Positions 1 through 11,785 of a stretch of 64,000 nucleotides of DNA are shown piece by piece. Source of the DNA: Lepeophtheirus salmonis (Eukaryota; Arthropoda; Copepoda; Siphonostomatoida; Caligidae); the NCBI RefSeq assembly GCF_016086655.4, contig NC_052135.2, positions 50,641,671 through 50,705,670 on the forward strand, written 5' to 3'. Within the stretch, counting starts at the first letter, position 1, and each line of letters begins with the position of its first letter. The notes below the pieces were generated by a model that saw only the letters and a program-made list of their open reading frames with translations, made no database searches and was not told where the DNA came from. The translations under genes were made by a program, and so were the position numbers.

Positions 1-343
1 AGACGCTAACACCTTGGACTACTCTATCTAGGTGGTATCGAGGATAGGATGTGTGTTATTCCTTACGGAAGTGTCCGATTTCTAGAGCCTTCCCTCAAGA
101 AGAAATGGACCAAGCTCAAGTCTGATTACGCAGCCATTATCTGGAAGGGATTTATACTTCTTGTTGAGGCAATTATTAGACCTAAGGGCTCACATATAGA
201 AAAAAATATGCCAAGCACTATTTTCAGATGATTTTGTTAAATAAATGTCCTCACAAAGCCTCTCGTTTAAATTTGATTATTGAAAAAAAAAAAAAAAAAA
301 AAAAAAAATGTGTACCACTAAATAAGAATAACTCTGTATCAAG
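1..343 (+). pseudogene. Tc1/mariner transposase, C-terminal end with 3' terminal repeat
   Basis: The frame ending near base 225 reads as the C-terminus of a mariner-type (maT-like, DD37D) transposase: a SLKKKW helix start, then SDY, KGF, VEAIIR and a final GSHIE. The same C-terminus is found on the minus strand at about 4,330-4,470, where the same residues can be aligned. Bases 305-340 (TGTGTACCACTAAATAAGAA and on) match in reverse complement the 5' end of that second copy at 5,062-5,101, so they look like the terminal inverted repeat. A 26-nt A run (283-308) lies between stop and terminal repeat. The element starts outside the window, so only the 3' part is seen. No catalytic residues are included, so it is a fossil here. 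Confidence 0.75.
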
Positions 344-789
344 TATAAAAAAAATATTGTAATTTTCTCCTTTTCTTGATTTTTAATCAAGATTATATTT
401 ATGTTGACGCAATAAAAATATAAAGCCTGTCAGTACAAAAACAAACTGGTATGGATTTTTCTCAAGAGTCAGTTAGAATTACTTTCGTATTTTGAAAAAA
501 AATATTATTTGAACTTTTAATATGTAGAATAATTTTTTTAAATCCTTTGGATACGCCACAAACCACATGACATCTAAAAATTATGTGAGTAGTATAAAAA
601 AAATAAAAAGACCATATTGGAACGAAACAAAATTTAACACATTAGATTTAGGCTCTGGACAGTAACTAAAATTCCTTTGTCGATTATTTAACTAATTGTA
701 ATTAGTAATTAATATTTTAGAGGGAGGAAAATTAGCCCCAATATAAATATGATTCATATCTAATTTTATCAATATTTATCGATAAAATG
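344..789. other. AT-rich intergenic DNA
   Basis: No coding frame, RNA gene or recognisable repeat was seen. It is strongly AT-rich with A and T homopolymers. Confidence 0.6.
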
Positions 790-1570
790 TACCAAGTGGT
801 CCATTGAAATCTGAAAGCTTACTAATTCAATAATTAATGAAGCTTGAGTGATTGAAATCAATTCATATTTTGATATATTGAAGCATAAATAATTAGTTAT
901 AAAATAAAAAAAAACCTGAGTTGTCTAGCTTACGTACAAGTCCAGAGATTACTCTTGAGTGGGATCGACGAATTTTAATACGCACACTCCAAGCAGCTGG
1001 GCATCTCCAGGATCACTGTTTACGCGGTCAGCAAGTCTGAAACGTTGGAGAGGAATAAGTGATTTTCAAAAAGACCAAACTGGATCTGGAGAAGTTAAAG
1101 AGAATAGCCGAGGTCAATCCCCTAAAGTCCATGAGACATATATAAGATATCTCGGGATTACATATCAGACTGTCCAGAGAGCTATAAAAAAATAGGTGGA
1201 AAGAGCCTTCTGAGGGGGGAGACGCCAATTTTCACACCAGCAATGAAAGAAACCCATCTTCTCCGTTGCAAGACTCTTTTGAACTCTTTTTTGACACATT
1301 TGCAAACCCCCCTTCCGCCCTGGTGCACCCCCCACGATTACACCTTTTGAGTGCGTGCCGAGGGGAAGGCTTGCAATGTCCGTCATTCAAACACCGAGGC
1401 GCTCAAAGTCACTTTCAGCCAGCACTTGGACGTCATTATAGAGGACTACATCTATAACGGGTGCCAGAACATCCACCACCACCTGGAGCCATCATTTGTC
1501 GCTAAGGGGGGCAACATTAATTATTAAGAGAGGTGCGACACATATCTATTTATTATTAATTTTGTTGGAA
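790..1570 (+). mobile_element. Non-autonomous mariner derivative (family M), copy 1
   Basis: It begins at a TA with a terminal repeat reading AGTGGTCCATTGAAATCTGA, shared by all family-M copies in the window. Inside is a decayed transposase: an HTH region followed by ETLERNK, a QTVQRAIKK motif near 1,165-1,190, then ETHLLRCKTLL near 1,255-1,275. The frame then jumps directly to the equivalent of SPDANPLDY (about 1,315-1,345) and to the C-terminal helix ending near 1,525. The segment carrying the first two catalytic acids is missing, exactly as in the other copies. Stops and frameshifts are present, and the right terminal repeat is eroded. It is a dead deletion derivative that could once have moved only in trans. 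Confidence 0.8.
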
Positions 1571-4225
1571 TTAGTCAACTAATTGACTTGGTAAATTTTA
1601 GTTTCAAAACATTTTCATTCCACCTTACATTGCATATTTATTCAATGTTCTATATGAAAGTTATAACTTTTTCTGAAAAAATCAACTAAAATCAATTTTT
1701 TTTTCACGGCAAATCTTTTAAAAATTCTAAAGAAGATTTATTCTTTAGTTTTAGCTATAATGTAATGCAATTGAAAACAATACGCAAAATATTAGCTTCT
1801 AAATAATACACTTAATTTTACTTGATTTTTGGATGATTAAACTCACTTTGTAGGAACTGTATTCAAGATAATTAAATAATTAATCTATCTTTTGAATGCT
1901 TCAATTTTTTTTATCAATTGTTATTAGCTTAAATTTTCATCTATGTAATTATTTTATTTCAAAATCAGCATCGAAATTAGGTTGTTAAAACACAATTTAA
2001 AAAAAACAAAAAATTAAGAGCACAGTTTCTGTACCTGAATTTTGTTGCAAAGTGTAATTATTAATTTGCCTTAAAATTGATTTTGTGCTAACGATGTCAT
2101 AGTAGATGTGTTTCCTTTTTTAATTACTCAGTTATATATAATAGGATAAGTTATACAATTTATTAAAAATATTATTAGAGAATTATTAAAGTTTTTTTTT
2201 AAATTTCAAAAGCTGTTATAATAATTATTTCATTCTTGAAGAGAAAAGATCTAAGTCCTAAGTAATCACTAGTGTGCATGCTCATAAAGGACGAGGGTAA
2301 TACTGATGATTGGTTTGAAAGTTATAAACATTGATACTTTGGGCTTGTTAAAAAAAGAAGAAACTGAAAAGCAACATAATAATTTAATGCATGTTTTTGA
2401 GAAGAGAAGCTTAGCTGTGATGATGTTTCATTACATCAACTAAATGTAGCCCAGTCAATGGGGATTGGGGGAAATAGGGAAGAACTAATCAGATGTCGAT
2501 CCTCCATTCTACTTTGGGTCCAACAAGAACTTAAAATTATAGCTCAATTCACTCCTTAGGAATTAAATAATAATGATAACAGCTTAGGAAAAGAAAATGT
2601 ATTCTTCCATTTGCCAACTTCAAAAAATGGGGGATCTAAAAAATGCAACCAATTATCATCACTAATTATAAGTGTAAGTCCTTATTAGACTTGGAATATA
2701 ATTGACATTAGGGGAATTCCTGATATGTCCTTGCATATATACGGGTTTGGATTTATGTTTATTCCCTACATTTTATAGCTGATTGTAGATAATCTAGTTA
2801 ACATCATCATAGTTAAGCGTCTGACCTTCAAAACATTCTTCAAGCCGACAGAATTACCATGTTGATTTTCGGTTTCCTGTTTTTAAGCATACCGGTGAGT
2901 CATATTTCCTACAACTTTACTGATTAAATATAGAAATTTCCGAAGTCAGGGGTGAATGAGATTCTTTCAATCTTAAAAAAGACTACCATACAGTTTCATG
3001 GCATCAAGACCATAACGAAAATTGATCATTGGATAATGCTATATGGAGTAACACTGTCTTGCGGCAAAATAGTGCAACTCCCTATATGATAATACTATTT
3101 GATATAAAAATATAGGTGTATGTTACTCACGTATATGGTGCAGTAAAAAATTATGTTACGTCCCAAGTTGTCACACCACCTTATGGATAATGTATATTTT
3201 CTTGTTTGGTTATGCCATGTAGAGAAAAGACACATAACTATTAGATTAAACCATTTGAATGATGGAAGTCCAGTGCCTTAACCTTCAAAATTTCATAACT
3301 CATAAACTATATCTAAAATAACATGAATACTCATGTCATAATGCAAATGCAGGCTCATAAATTGATTAGAAGGATCATGCAAATGCCTTGTGACATTTGA
3401 TATACATACCTAACAATGACATCTTCAAAACATCAAGAACTCCTATTATGTTAATATTTTTTGTGAGCAGTTGATTTTAAATATATATTTCTTAATCCCT
3501 ATATGCGTTCTGAATGCTGATTAGTCTAAATTGAGTCCTCTATTGTTAAGCTGTTAACAGTTTACTATTATTAGTTGTGTTGAGACTCATTCTTAAACCA
3601 ACTTTTTTTTATAGGTTTATTATCAACCTTTAAATACCAACATTCTCATTTCGTGAAAATTTGTTTTAAATGCATAAATGATTATAAAAAACTTAATTCA
3701 AATGCATTTGTGTTATCATTAATATATGCTTAAAGGTATATTCTACCAGTTATTTATCAATATAAATTGATACCAAGACGTTTATTCTCTTGTAGAAAAG
3801 GTCCAAAAATCCTATTTTGCAGAATAAATCTTTGGCCTCGACCTTAGACCAAAAGTATTAAATAGTTAAAGAACATAATATATTTTAGTTAAAAAAAATT
3901 ATATGGTAAATAAATGCTTTATTTGTGGGAATAACCTCTTTATTTATTATCTTTGCCTCAAAGTGACTAACGTTCTTATATTTGGAACATGGAAGATTTT
4001 GGATATCTATATATACATAAAAAAAACTTTTAATGTAAAGTTTACAGTGTTTGTAAAAGTATCACAAAATAGTAGTTTACTTCAAGTAGCCGTTACTAAA
4101 GGCTTAAATTATTTTTATTGAAATGGTAAGCCTATGCCTTCCTCCTATATTCCCAATGCTAGGGGAAATAAATATAAAAAGTTCATATTGAATAACAAAA
4201 AAAGAGATGATATTTTTGATCAATA
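1571..4225. other. AT-rich intergenic DNA with an old dispersed repeat
   Basis: No gene is supported. The stretch about 2,230-2,930 resembles 5,470-5,795 in the same order and orientation: an expanded CATAA-rich start, GGATTTATGTTTATTnCCT, then AnnnTTACCATGTTnATTT. A third short match lies at 9,428-9,500. These look like ancient copies of one unclassified dispersed repeat. A 72-codon frame at 3,903-4,121 is AT-driven and not supported. Confidence 0.5.
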
Positions 4226-5102
4226 ATAATAATAATAAAAATACGCCATTAAAAATTTAAACAAAAGGTTTTGTGACGACATTTACTTAAAAACATAATT
4301 TGAAAACAGTACTCGACACAACTTTTATTCAATATGTGAGCACTCAGCTCTAATAACTCCCTCAATACGAGGCCAAAATCCCTTGTAGACATTGACTATG
4401 TAGTCAGACTCGAGCTTGATCCACTTCTTCTTGATTGAAGCCTCTAGAGACTGGACACTCCTGCAAGGAGTAGCATACACCCTCTCCTCCAGACGTGCTT
4501 AGATAAAGCAGTCCAAGGGGGTGTTGTCTGGAGAGGAGGGCAGCCACATGTTGACGTCCTAATAGTCTGGACAGTTTTATCTCAGGAAGAACTCGGTCTT
4601 AGTGGTGCGTTGACACGAAGCTCCGTCTTGAGTGAAAACAAAGTTGTCCCTGAGCTTTTCTCCGCCCCAAGGGAGCAATTTCTGATCCACAAGTTTGAGA
4701 TAAGCATTTGACATTGAGCCACTCCTTCCTCTCCACAAAAATGGGAGGGCAGACTTCATAACGCCTAAAATAATGGTTCCCGCTCAAAATTTTTGTTCTA
4801 AAGACATGTTTCACTGAAGCTGAGACATTAGCTAGATGTTTGTTTGTGATGTGGGGGGTGTTCTGCTCATTGATAGTGCCATAAACAGTGAAATTATTTC
4901 ATCAAAAAAGAGCAAATTCTGTCCCAATTTTTGTTGCCCTTGAAAAAATTTAAAATTGTATTTGCTCTTTCCAACCGTCTCTGCCTGCTGTCTATAAAGA
5001 TAAGATGTCTTGTTGTCCTCCTCCATGATTTTGCAAACATGTCATTCCATATTGAAAATAATGAAATGTGTACCACTAGATAAGATCAACCCTCTATACC
5101 GA
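4226..5102 (-). pseudogene. maT-like Tc1/mariner transposase remnant (family 2)
   Basis: On the minus strand this reads, in several frames, as the catalytic half of a DD37D mariner-type transposase. A possible first acidic site lies near 4,905 (LFFDEI, where SDEK is usual). The second catalytic Asp is in TQDGAS near 4,620. The third is in SSPDNTPLD near 4,530-4,560, 38 residues after the second when stops are counted through. The C-terminal SLEASIKKKW...GVIRAECSHIE ends near 4,340. In-frame stops and at least one frameshift separate these pieces. The 5' end at 5,062-5,102 (GGTATAGAGGGTTGATCTTA) matches the terminal repeat of the element at 1-343. HTH and linker regions are missing, so it is a 5'-truncated fossil. 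Confidence 0.8.
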
Positions 5103-7119
5103 ATTTTTGTAGGCTGTCGATTTTCTATGGATCTTTCTTGCCCCTTATTAGTGTTCTGATCGTTATATGTTGAGATTGCCATGGCATAACGTTAATCAAA
5201 TAAAAATTCACAAAGTATTTTCTTGTCAGCTGACGAATTTTCTGCTTCTTTCCCCTCATCTGTGTTCTAAACGTTGATTTATTTTTACGTTGAAATTACC
5301 TTGTATAAATTTGTGAACACTTCACAAGAATTAACTATCAACTGATTTTGGGCCCTTTTTCTATTTTCTTTATAAACTTTCTTTGAAACCTTAAGCATCC
5401 TTTTGGCGTTTTTGTTGTTGTTGGGCTATTTACTTTGTGTTTTATTTTCTAACGTTGTTAATCATTTTTTCATTCTTGATGTGAGAACATAGAAGTATAA
5501 AGTATAACCATTAGTTCGAGTGTTCATAAATGTTCATAACACTGAAGATTTATTGGGGAGTTTTAAGAGTAAGTCCTTGTTAGAATTAAAGTCGAATTTA
5601 GGATTGATATTTTAGTAATTTTTGACAAATTTGCAATGGGATTTATGTTTATTACCTTCATCTCATGCCTGCTCTCAACTAAATTAATAAAACGTCAAGG
5701 TACCTAAGCTTCTTTTATCCAAATTGTTAGGGTTACCATGTTAATTTGTCCCATTCTATTTTGATATACCAAAAGATGTTATTTCCAAAAAAATTAAAGA
5801 ACAATGATATCAGCTGTAGAAAATTTAATTAAATTTCTGTTTTATTGCCAGACAAAAGAAAAAATAAAATAAATAGCAAAATACAAATAATGTATGATTA
5901 AGCATCTGTTTTTTAAGGTAAGAATGTCTAGAATCTAGATTGTGTCTTCATTTTTGATTTCTTGGAAATATTACTTATAAATACACCTAACAAGATAGCC
6001 TTGAATGAATAATACGACGAAGATATCAATGAAATCCTTTTAGTTGTTTGAAGTATTGGGGAAAAATACGTTAAATTTAATAAATGATTGAGAATAAATA
6101 TGAAACGGTTTTTCCTTAAACTTTGATATAATAATTCAGAGTAGTGTTATGTCCGTCCTTAATTAGGGCCAAAAGGACAACAGTTCTGTTGATTTCCAAT
6201 TGTCAATCCTCAAAGAAGGTAAAATTGATCCCTTGTAAGGCAATTGAGGGTATTTTTCCTTTTTTTAATTATTCTGTTAATTATTTAATTTTATAATTAA
6301 AATAAATAATTTATATTTTATTTCAAATTATTTTATTAAAGTTTGAAATAACTCCAGAACTTAAAATTGAAATAAAAAATTGCTGATAAATAACATTTGA
6401 AGTTCATTTATCCCTTTGGCCATTACAATTAGAATAATTAGAAATATATTCCTCTCTCAACCATAATAAAGATACCTACTAAGAATAACCCGCTAATTCG
6501 AATTAAATACACGTTCTCCCTTTTCCTCTAGTGCAATAATAAGTTTTTTTTGGTGCATTTTTGAATCAGCAAGACATACTTTCAAAAATTTATGAGACAT
6601 GGGGAATTGATCTTGGTTTATGAAAAAAATCAACTTATTTTTCAAAAAAAAAAAAAAAATGATCTCAAGAGCTCAGGAATCTAGTCTGCTCAGAAGAGAA
6701 TATAGCCCTAAGCAAAACACTCAGAATTCTGAACAATTTTTATTTTATGTCTAAAATATTTATCTCTCTCTGTTTTTGAAATAAATACCCTATGCATTTT
6801 TATTGGGACAGATATAATCATATCTATAACTATGATATTATATTATATTATATATTTATAAAAATATAATATGTTCTTATTATAATGAAAATAGGAATAT
6901 TTTTTGCAAAATATGTGCAATGATCATAATAAATGTCTCATACATCTTATTCGGCTTAATAAACTATCAAGCAATGTACCTTTTAGCGATATATATTAAT
7001 CTTTAGCTAATATAGTATTCAGTGTATGATTGTTACCCCAATGCAATAGTAAGATTTAGAATGATTCTCCTAGTCCGTTTCTTTCTCTAAATAAGTAGTC
7101 TTCTTGAAACACTACATTA
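5103..7119. other. AT-rich intergenic DNA
   Basis: It holds the second copy of the dispersed repeat described under 1,571-4,225 (about 5,470-5,795). Otherwise only AT-rich sequence with a TATA-dinucleotide-rich patch at 6,830-6,880. No gene is supported. Confidence 0.5.
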
Positions 7120-7195
7120 ACACGGCATTGCCCTGAGTTATTAGACGCTGACGAATAGACAAATTGGGTTTTATTAATATAAAAGATTAGCGGTA
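7120..7195 (+). repeat. Dispersed repeat 'CGGCATTGC/GAGTTATTAGACG', copy 1
   Basis: The core CACGGCATTGCCCTGAGTTA followed by TTAGACGCTGACGAATAGAC matches 21,990-22,060 (plus) and 28,925-29,005 (minus). The edge resembles the conserved end of a LINE, SINE or MITE family, but the class cannot be assigned by eye. Confidence 0.5.
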
Positions 7196-7292
7196 CTACC
7201 AGGGGAAAAAAGTTAATTTGATGCGATGACTGATGAGCATGGGATTTATTTTGTCTCTAGAGCATTCAGTACGAGAATAAACATTGCCCCTG

Positions 7293-7490
7293 TATACATA
7301 CTCGATGCTAAATTGAATCCACCGGTGATATTTCATTCGCACAACTACATTTTTATTTCTTAGATCAAAAATATGTATATGACGCACACTGTATACACGC
7401 TCAATGCTATAGGGAAAACGACTGCAAGATTTCCTTAGTATGACTACATTGTTAATTTTTAGATTAAAAATATGTATACGTTTTTGATTA
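7293..7490. repeat. Degenerate tandem repeat, period about 99 bp, two copies
   Basis: Two adjoining segments starting at 7,293 (TATACATACTCGATGCTA) and 7,392 (TATACACGCTCAATGCTAT) share the order: ATGCTA, a GAC/CACAACTACATT block, TTAGATnAAAAATATGTATA. It overlaps a 103-codon minus-strand frame (7,196-7,507), whose openness reflects the repeat, so no protein is claimed. Confidence 0.55.
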
Positions 7491-7559
7491 GGGTGAAATA
7501 TACACATTATACAGTGCAGAACAAGACCAAAATATGTATATGAATATGATATATTTAAA

Positions 7560-7770
7560 AAAAAACATAGATGTATTATTTTTTACTCACTAGATCTCTT
7601 AAGTTGAACAAATTTCATTGTTTAAGACTTTTTCTCGACAATTAGCAAGATCTTTTTGCAAGACAATAGATGTTTCACTCAATTCAGTCAAATGTATCTA
7701 CTCACTGAATACAAAAATTGTATCTCATGCTCACATAATGAAATGCTTTAATTTCTTCAATGGAACATGC
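7560..7770. repeat. Dispersed repeat shared with 41.2 kb and 61.5 kb
   Basis: The sequence TTTTTACTCACTAGATCTCTTAAGTTGAA, then GACAATTAGCAA and CACATAATGAAATG, aligns collinearly with 41,200-41,340 and 61,440-61,575. It is an old interspersed repeat of unknown class. Confidence 0.5.
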
Positions 7771-7789
7771 TTTTAGATTTAACTAAATT

Positions 7790-7980
7790 TACAATTCACA
7801 AAAAATTAAACTTTTTGTAGAGAAAATCTCAAAAATCCATAGCTATTCATCAAAAATTATGTTTTTGAAAAAAAAAAAATCAAAAATCTACAGCTGTTCA
7901 CAAAAAATAAAAAAATTGGATATTTTTTTTTTTTTTTTTTTTGGGTACTACAACCTCTCCAGCCCGCCCCTTGCAACACC
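7790..7980 (+). repeat. A-rich repeat with C/G-rich end (family R), copy 1
   Basis: The motif CAAAAATCCATAGCTATTCA followed by CAAAAAT and TTTTTGAAAAAAA recurs, then a poly-T/G step leads into ACCTCTCCAGCCCGCCCCTT. The same internal motif and C-rich end occur at 18,170-18,660, 19,895-20,180 and in reverse at 27,480-27,970. Confidence 0.5.
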
Positions 7981-9974
7981 CCTGCATGACTGGAAACTTT
8001 GCTTCATTAATATAGACAGGTACCACTTATAAGCTTTTCATAATATTACTTCTAAACCCTTCCTTCTCAAAAAAAAAAAAAAAAAAAAAAATGAATATAA
8101 TACTCAAAATCAGATGGCAATTTGTAGTGATGGAACGATTCCCAAAAAAAATCCCAAATTCCGATGCAATTCTAGTACAAAATTCCCAGTACTTATTCCG
8201 ATTTTTTATTTTTATTTTTTAAGTTTATTTTATATGAGGTTTGAACTCGATTGTCAATTTTTTTAAATTATGATGGCACACTTAGTTTCAATTATTGGTT
8301 TGTTTATTCTTTAAAATTCTGCATTCTGTAAAAAAATAACCATATTTAATTTTTTTAAATAATTTTCGTTTAAATTGGCATTTTCTTTCAATTTTTGCAA
8401 TAGTAGAAAATAACAGAGCATACAAAATGACTTTTAACATTTTTATCAGAAAAAAAAAGCTTCTACAAGGTTGAAAAAAACAAATTTGAAAATTGGATGA
8501 AAATTTAATTCAAAATGAGAAAATAACGATTTATTTTATATCAAAGTATATCTATATGACTGCAATGAGCTTTCAGTAGAGTGCAAAACCTGCTTTTAAA
8601 ATGAATATGAGTTATGTATCCAATTTTTTTCTAAAGTTATGGTTTATTGTGCATTTTTACTTGACCTTTTAAAATTAAGTGGCCTCTTATTGTGACCATA
8701 TATCATCTTCGTGGTACCAAGTTTGATCATAATCGATCTGTAACTTTTAACGTAATCCTGGTGACTAATAAACAAACTAACTAGTAAACACACAAACAAA
8801 TTAACTAATTATCAAACAAACAGACTTCTGTTAAACTTTGCTGGCAGAGGTAATTATACATAATTAGTTTACTATTTCACATTATTTTAATTTCAAAAAG
8901 AGGACATATGGACCAATAAGTATCAGTATTAAGGAAGAATTTTATATTTCAAAACTATTAAATTGAAGAATTAAATTGATTCAATTCTCAAATTATTTAT
9001 ATATACTCGTAATTATGTTGGTAATATGTCCAAAATGTTGGCACTATAAGTTTATGTTTGGCATATGAAAAGATTCTTGTATACTTCACAATTTTCTACA
9101 TTTGAAAAAAAATGGAAAAAAAAATCATTTTAAGGGATAATTCTTTAAAAACTTTGGAAATATTGTTTATTTTTTAAAATTTAGCATTTTGTAAAAAATA
9201 ACTATTTTAGAAGAATACACAATCCTTCAAATGTATAAACAAATAACCCTAAATAGAATTTCAACTAAGTTAATCCTATAAATAGATGTGTGTCTCAGCT
9301 TTCCAATAATAATTTAAAAAAATGTTGATAATATCTTTATAATATAATATAAAACATATTCAAGTACCAACTACAAAAAAAACCATTTTCCATTACTACT
9401 CTTCTCCCAAACATTTTTTATAACCATCAGGGTTACCATGTTATTTTGATTTTTCCGTGGTGGTAAGTCATATTTTATACAATTCTACAAAATGACTATT
9501 AATTTACTACTAAAAATATTACTAAAATTGTATCGTTCATCCAAAATAAAATTAATATCTTAAAACGCAACAGACGTATTAAGCGGAAAAATTATTCCCT
9601 TGAATTCTGATAGGTTTACACATGTTAACTGCACTATGTTCATAGTTTCTATTGTTTCAAGTGAGGAATGGGATTTTTGTTGAGAAACATTTCAACTTTG
9701 TTCTCCTCGTGCTTTATTAAAGTCCAACCGTAGTCATTGTTACTATTTTTTAATTAAAGTTGTGTGAATGGGTGAACTTAATTTAGGTACAAGGTTTTTC
9801 TTTTTATCATTTCAATTGTCTTGTAGTTTCATCCCTTAGAGTATTTTTAGTAGTAATTTTTAATCTACCGAATTTCATCAAGATGAAAAAGAAGGCATTG
9901 CAGTCAAGTTAATGGCCATATATGAGAGGTTGATAGTCTTAGTAATAATTTGGTTCGAATTTTGGAGCTAAAAT
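7981..9974. other. AT-rich intergenic DNA
   Basis: No gene is supported. A likely repeat end lies at 8,640-8,830: TGACC, then ACCAAGTTTGATCATAATCG, CGTAATCCTG, and an ACAAAC-rich tail. This layout is familiar from invertebrate interspersed repeats. A third copy of the TTACCATGTT repeat lies at 9,428-9,500. A 22-nt A run sits at about 8,070-8,091. Confidence 0.45.
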
Positions 9975-10375
9975 ATCAACAACAACTATGAGTGCGACGC
10001 AAAGAAGGACTAATGATGAATTAGCTCTAGCAGGAAGCGGCACCAGGCCTACTATCGACTCCACAGTGTACCTCTAGACGAACTTCTAGGATGTACTAAA
10101 TCGCCTAAACGAGTTGAACGAGGTCACTTGGAGGCCCAAAAGCCTTGAAAAAAAAGAAGAGGACCCTGCCATTTCCGACCACCCTGAACAGGTCAACGAA
10201 GCCCATATCTAAAAGTACAAGTACTGCACCACGAGTGCAATGACAATGAATAGGGCTGTCAGTGACTTGGGCCTCTTCTCCTGTGTATCTTCTTTCAAAG
10301 CAGTACTCCCACTTAAAGCTTTTATGAAATAATATTACAGCAACGGTCACATGATTAGTTATATACAAACTCTGG
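9975..10375 (+). pseudogene. Probable Tc1/mariner transposase, N-terminal HTH fragment
   Basis: From the ATG at 9,988 the plus strand reads MSATQRRTNDELALAGSG, then TRPTIDSTVYL, a broken VLNRLNELNEVTW and further decayed sequence to about 10,370. The order of an ATQRR-like start, first helix, TIDSTV turn and VLNRL recognition helix resembles the N-terminal HTH of mariner-type transposases. Stops interrupt it (for example near 10,077 and 10,090), and no catalytic domain follows. The call rests on pattern only. The 87-codon minus-strand frame across 10,105-10,368 is its antisense shadow. Confidence 0.45.
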
Positions 10376-10512
10376 TGTTTGTGAAAAGACGTATTTGTCT
10401 GATAGGGGTTGTATTCTTCAGCATCTTAATTCATAGGCACTATGCAAACTCCAGCCTAAAAGACATAAAATTCAACATATATTTCACAAGAGCAATTAGG
10501 TAAGAGAGAGTG

Positions 10513-11146
10513 GTCTAGATCAGCGTTTCTGAAACTTTTTCATTCAGGGCACCTTTCAAAAGTCCATAAAATCTCAAGGTAGCCTATTTTAATACAAATA
10601 ACCTTAACCTTCCAAAAACAAAGACTTAAAAAGTGTTTAGACAAGCTTGCTAGAACAATACAGCACTACAAGAACCAATCAATAAGACCACGAGAACTCA
10701 AATGAACTGCATGAAGTAGACTGATGCTCAATTTCACAGTCAATCCTGTCTATTCCTTGTCGAATTTTTTTTTATAGAAACGATCCATGATGTTTTGTAT
10801 ATTCCTTGCTCTTTGTGAAACAAATGTATTTTCGTGCTTAAATGATAAAAAAATAGGATGTATTGCAGCCACGCTGAGCCTGCTTGGATATTGACAATGG
10901 GTACTAGATATAGATTTTTACAGTTATTTTATAAATTTATTTATTTAAAATGAATTAAAAATTTTATCAGTTCATAAGTAAAAAGAATGGATTTATGTAT
11001 TTAAATATATTTATTTATGAAATGTGACATTTAAAAAAAAAATTAATTTAATGTGAAAATATGTATTTTCTTGGAGGTACCCTAACACAGTCAGGGGGCT
11101 CCCCATTGTGCCGTGGTACCTCATTTTTAGAAACGCTGGTCTAGAT
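10513..11146. mobile_element. hAT-type MITE, 618 bp, with 8-bp target site duplication
   Basis: The element (10,521-11,138) begins CAGCGTTTCT and ends AGAAACGCTG, a perfect 10-bp terminal inverted repeat. It follows the CAGNG start typical of hAT elements, and the left end continues GAAACTTTTT, as in many hAT MITEs. It is flanked on both sides by the identical octamer GTCTAGAT (10,513-10,520 and 11,139-11,146), the 8-bp target duplication expected for hAT. No transposase frame is inside. Intact ends and duplication suggest a fairly young insertion moved in trans. Confidence 0.92.
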
Positions 11147-11785
11147 CAATCTACCTAAAAGTTATTTTATCCCAGGATACACTATTGAGATAATGGATAT
11201 CCTGCTACTTGGGTTGGCGTGAAGGAAAGAAAAGCTTTTTAGACAAAATTTTCCTTTTTGTCCACTCATACTTTTGACATTTCGCTACACCTTCTCTATG
11301 CCATAGGTACTAAGACAACTAAAGTCATGTTAAAGCTAATGTTCGAGAAACAATGGTTTTGAGCATTCGTTTGATTTATTTGACTCTGATATGACCTTTC
11401 AAATATATAATTATCTGTCATTTTCTTTTTTCTTTTTTTTTAATTATGGGCTGGAACTTTTGAAGCGTTTTATTATAATTTTGCAGCTCAGGAAAACAAT
11501 TCAATTTACATCATACTACTAACGTATAAATAAAAATAACATTAGTTGAAGAATATAAAATATAAACTATACTCCTCTTTCCGGGGAAAAAAACAAGATT
11601 TTAACTTATCAAGGTGATGATTTAAATTGAATTATCTTAACTTTAACGTAACTTGATTTAGTTGAAGTTTAATTCAAAATCCCAGAAACGTCGTTTAACG
11701 TGTTCCACTCCACAAAAAAAATGTATTGCTGTATAGAACAAATGCTGATCGCCTTCTTCAAATGAAGAGATGAATCAAGTTATAA
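11147..11785. other. AT-rich intergenic DNA
   Basis: No supported feature. It may include eroded upstream sequence of the hAT remnant that becomes readable from about 11,790. Confidence 0.4.

Noticed and set aside
283..308. 26-nt A run considered as a retrotransposon poly(A) tail
   Set aside because: It lies between the stop codon and terminal inverted repeat of a mariner-type element, so it is not a LINE or SINE tail.
10105..10368. 87-codon minus-strand frame
   Set aside because: Shadow of a decayed transposase N-terminus on the plus strand; no family features.
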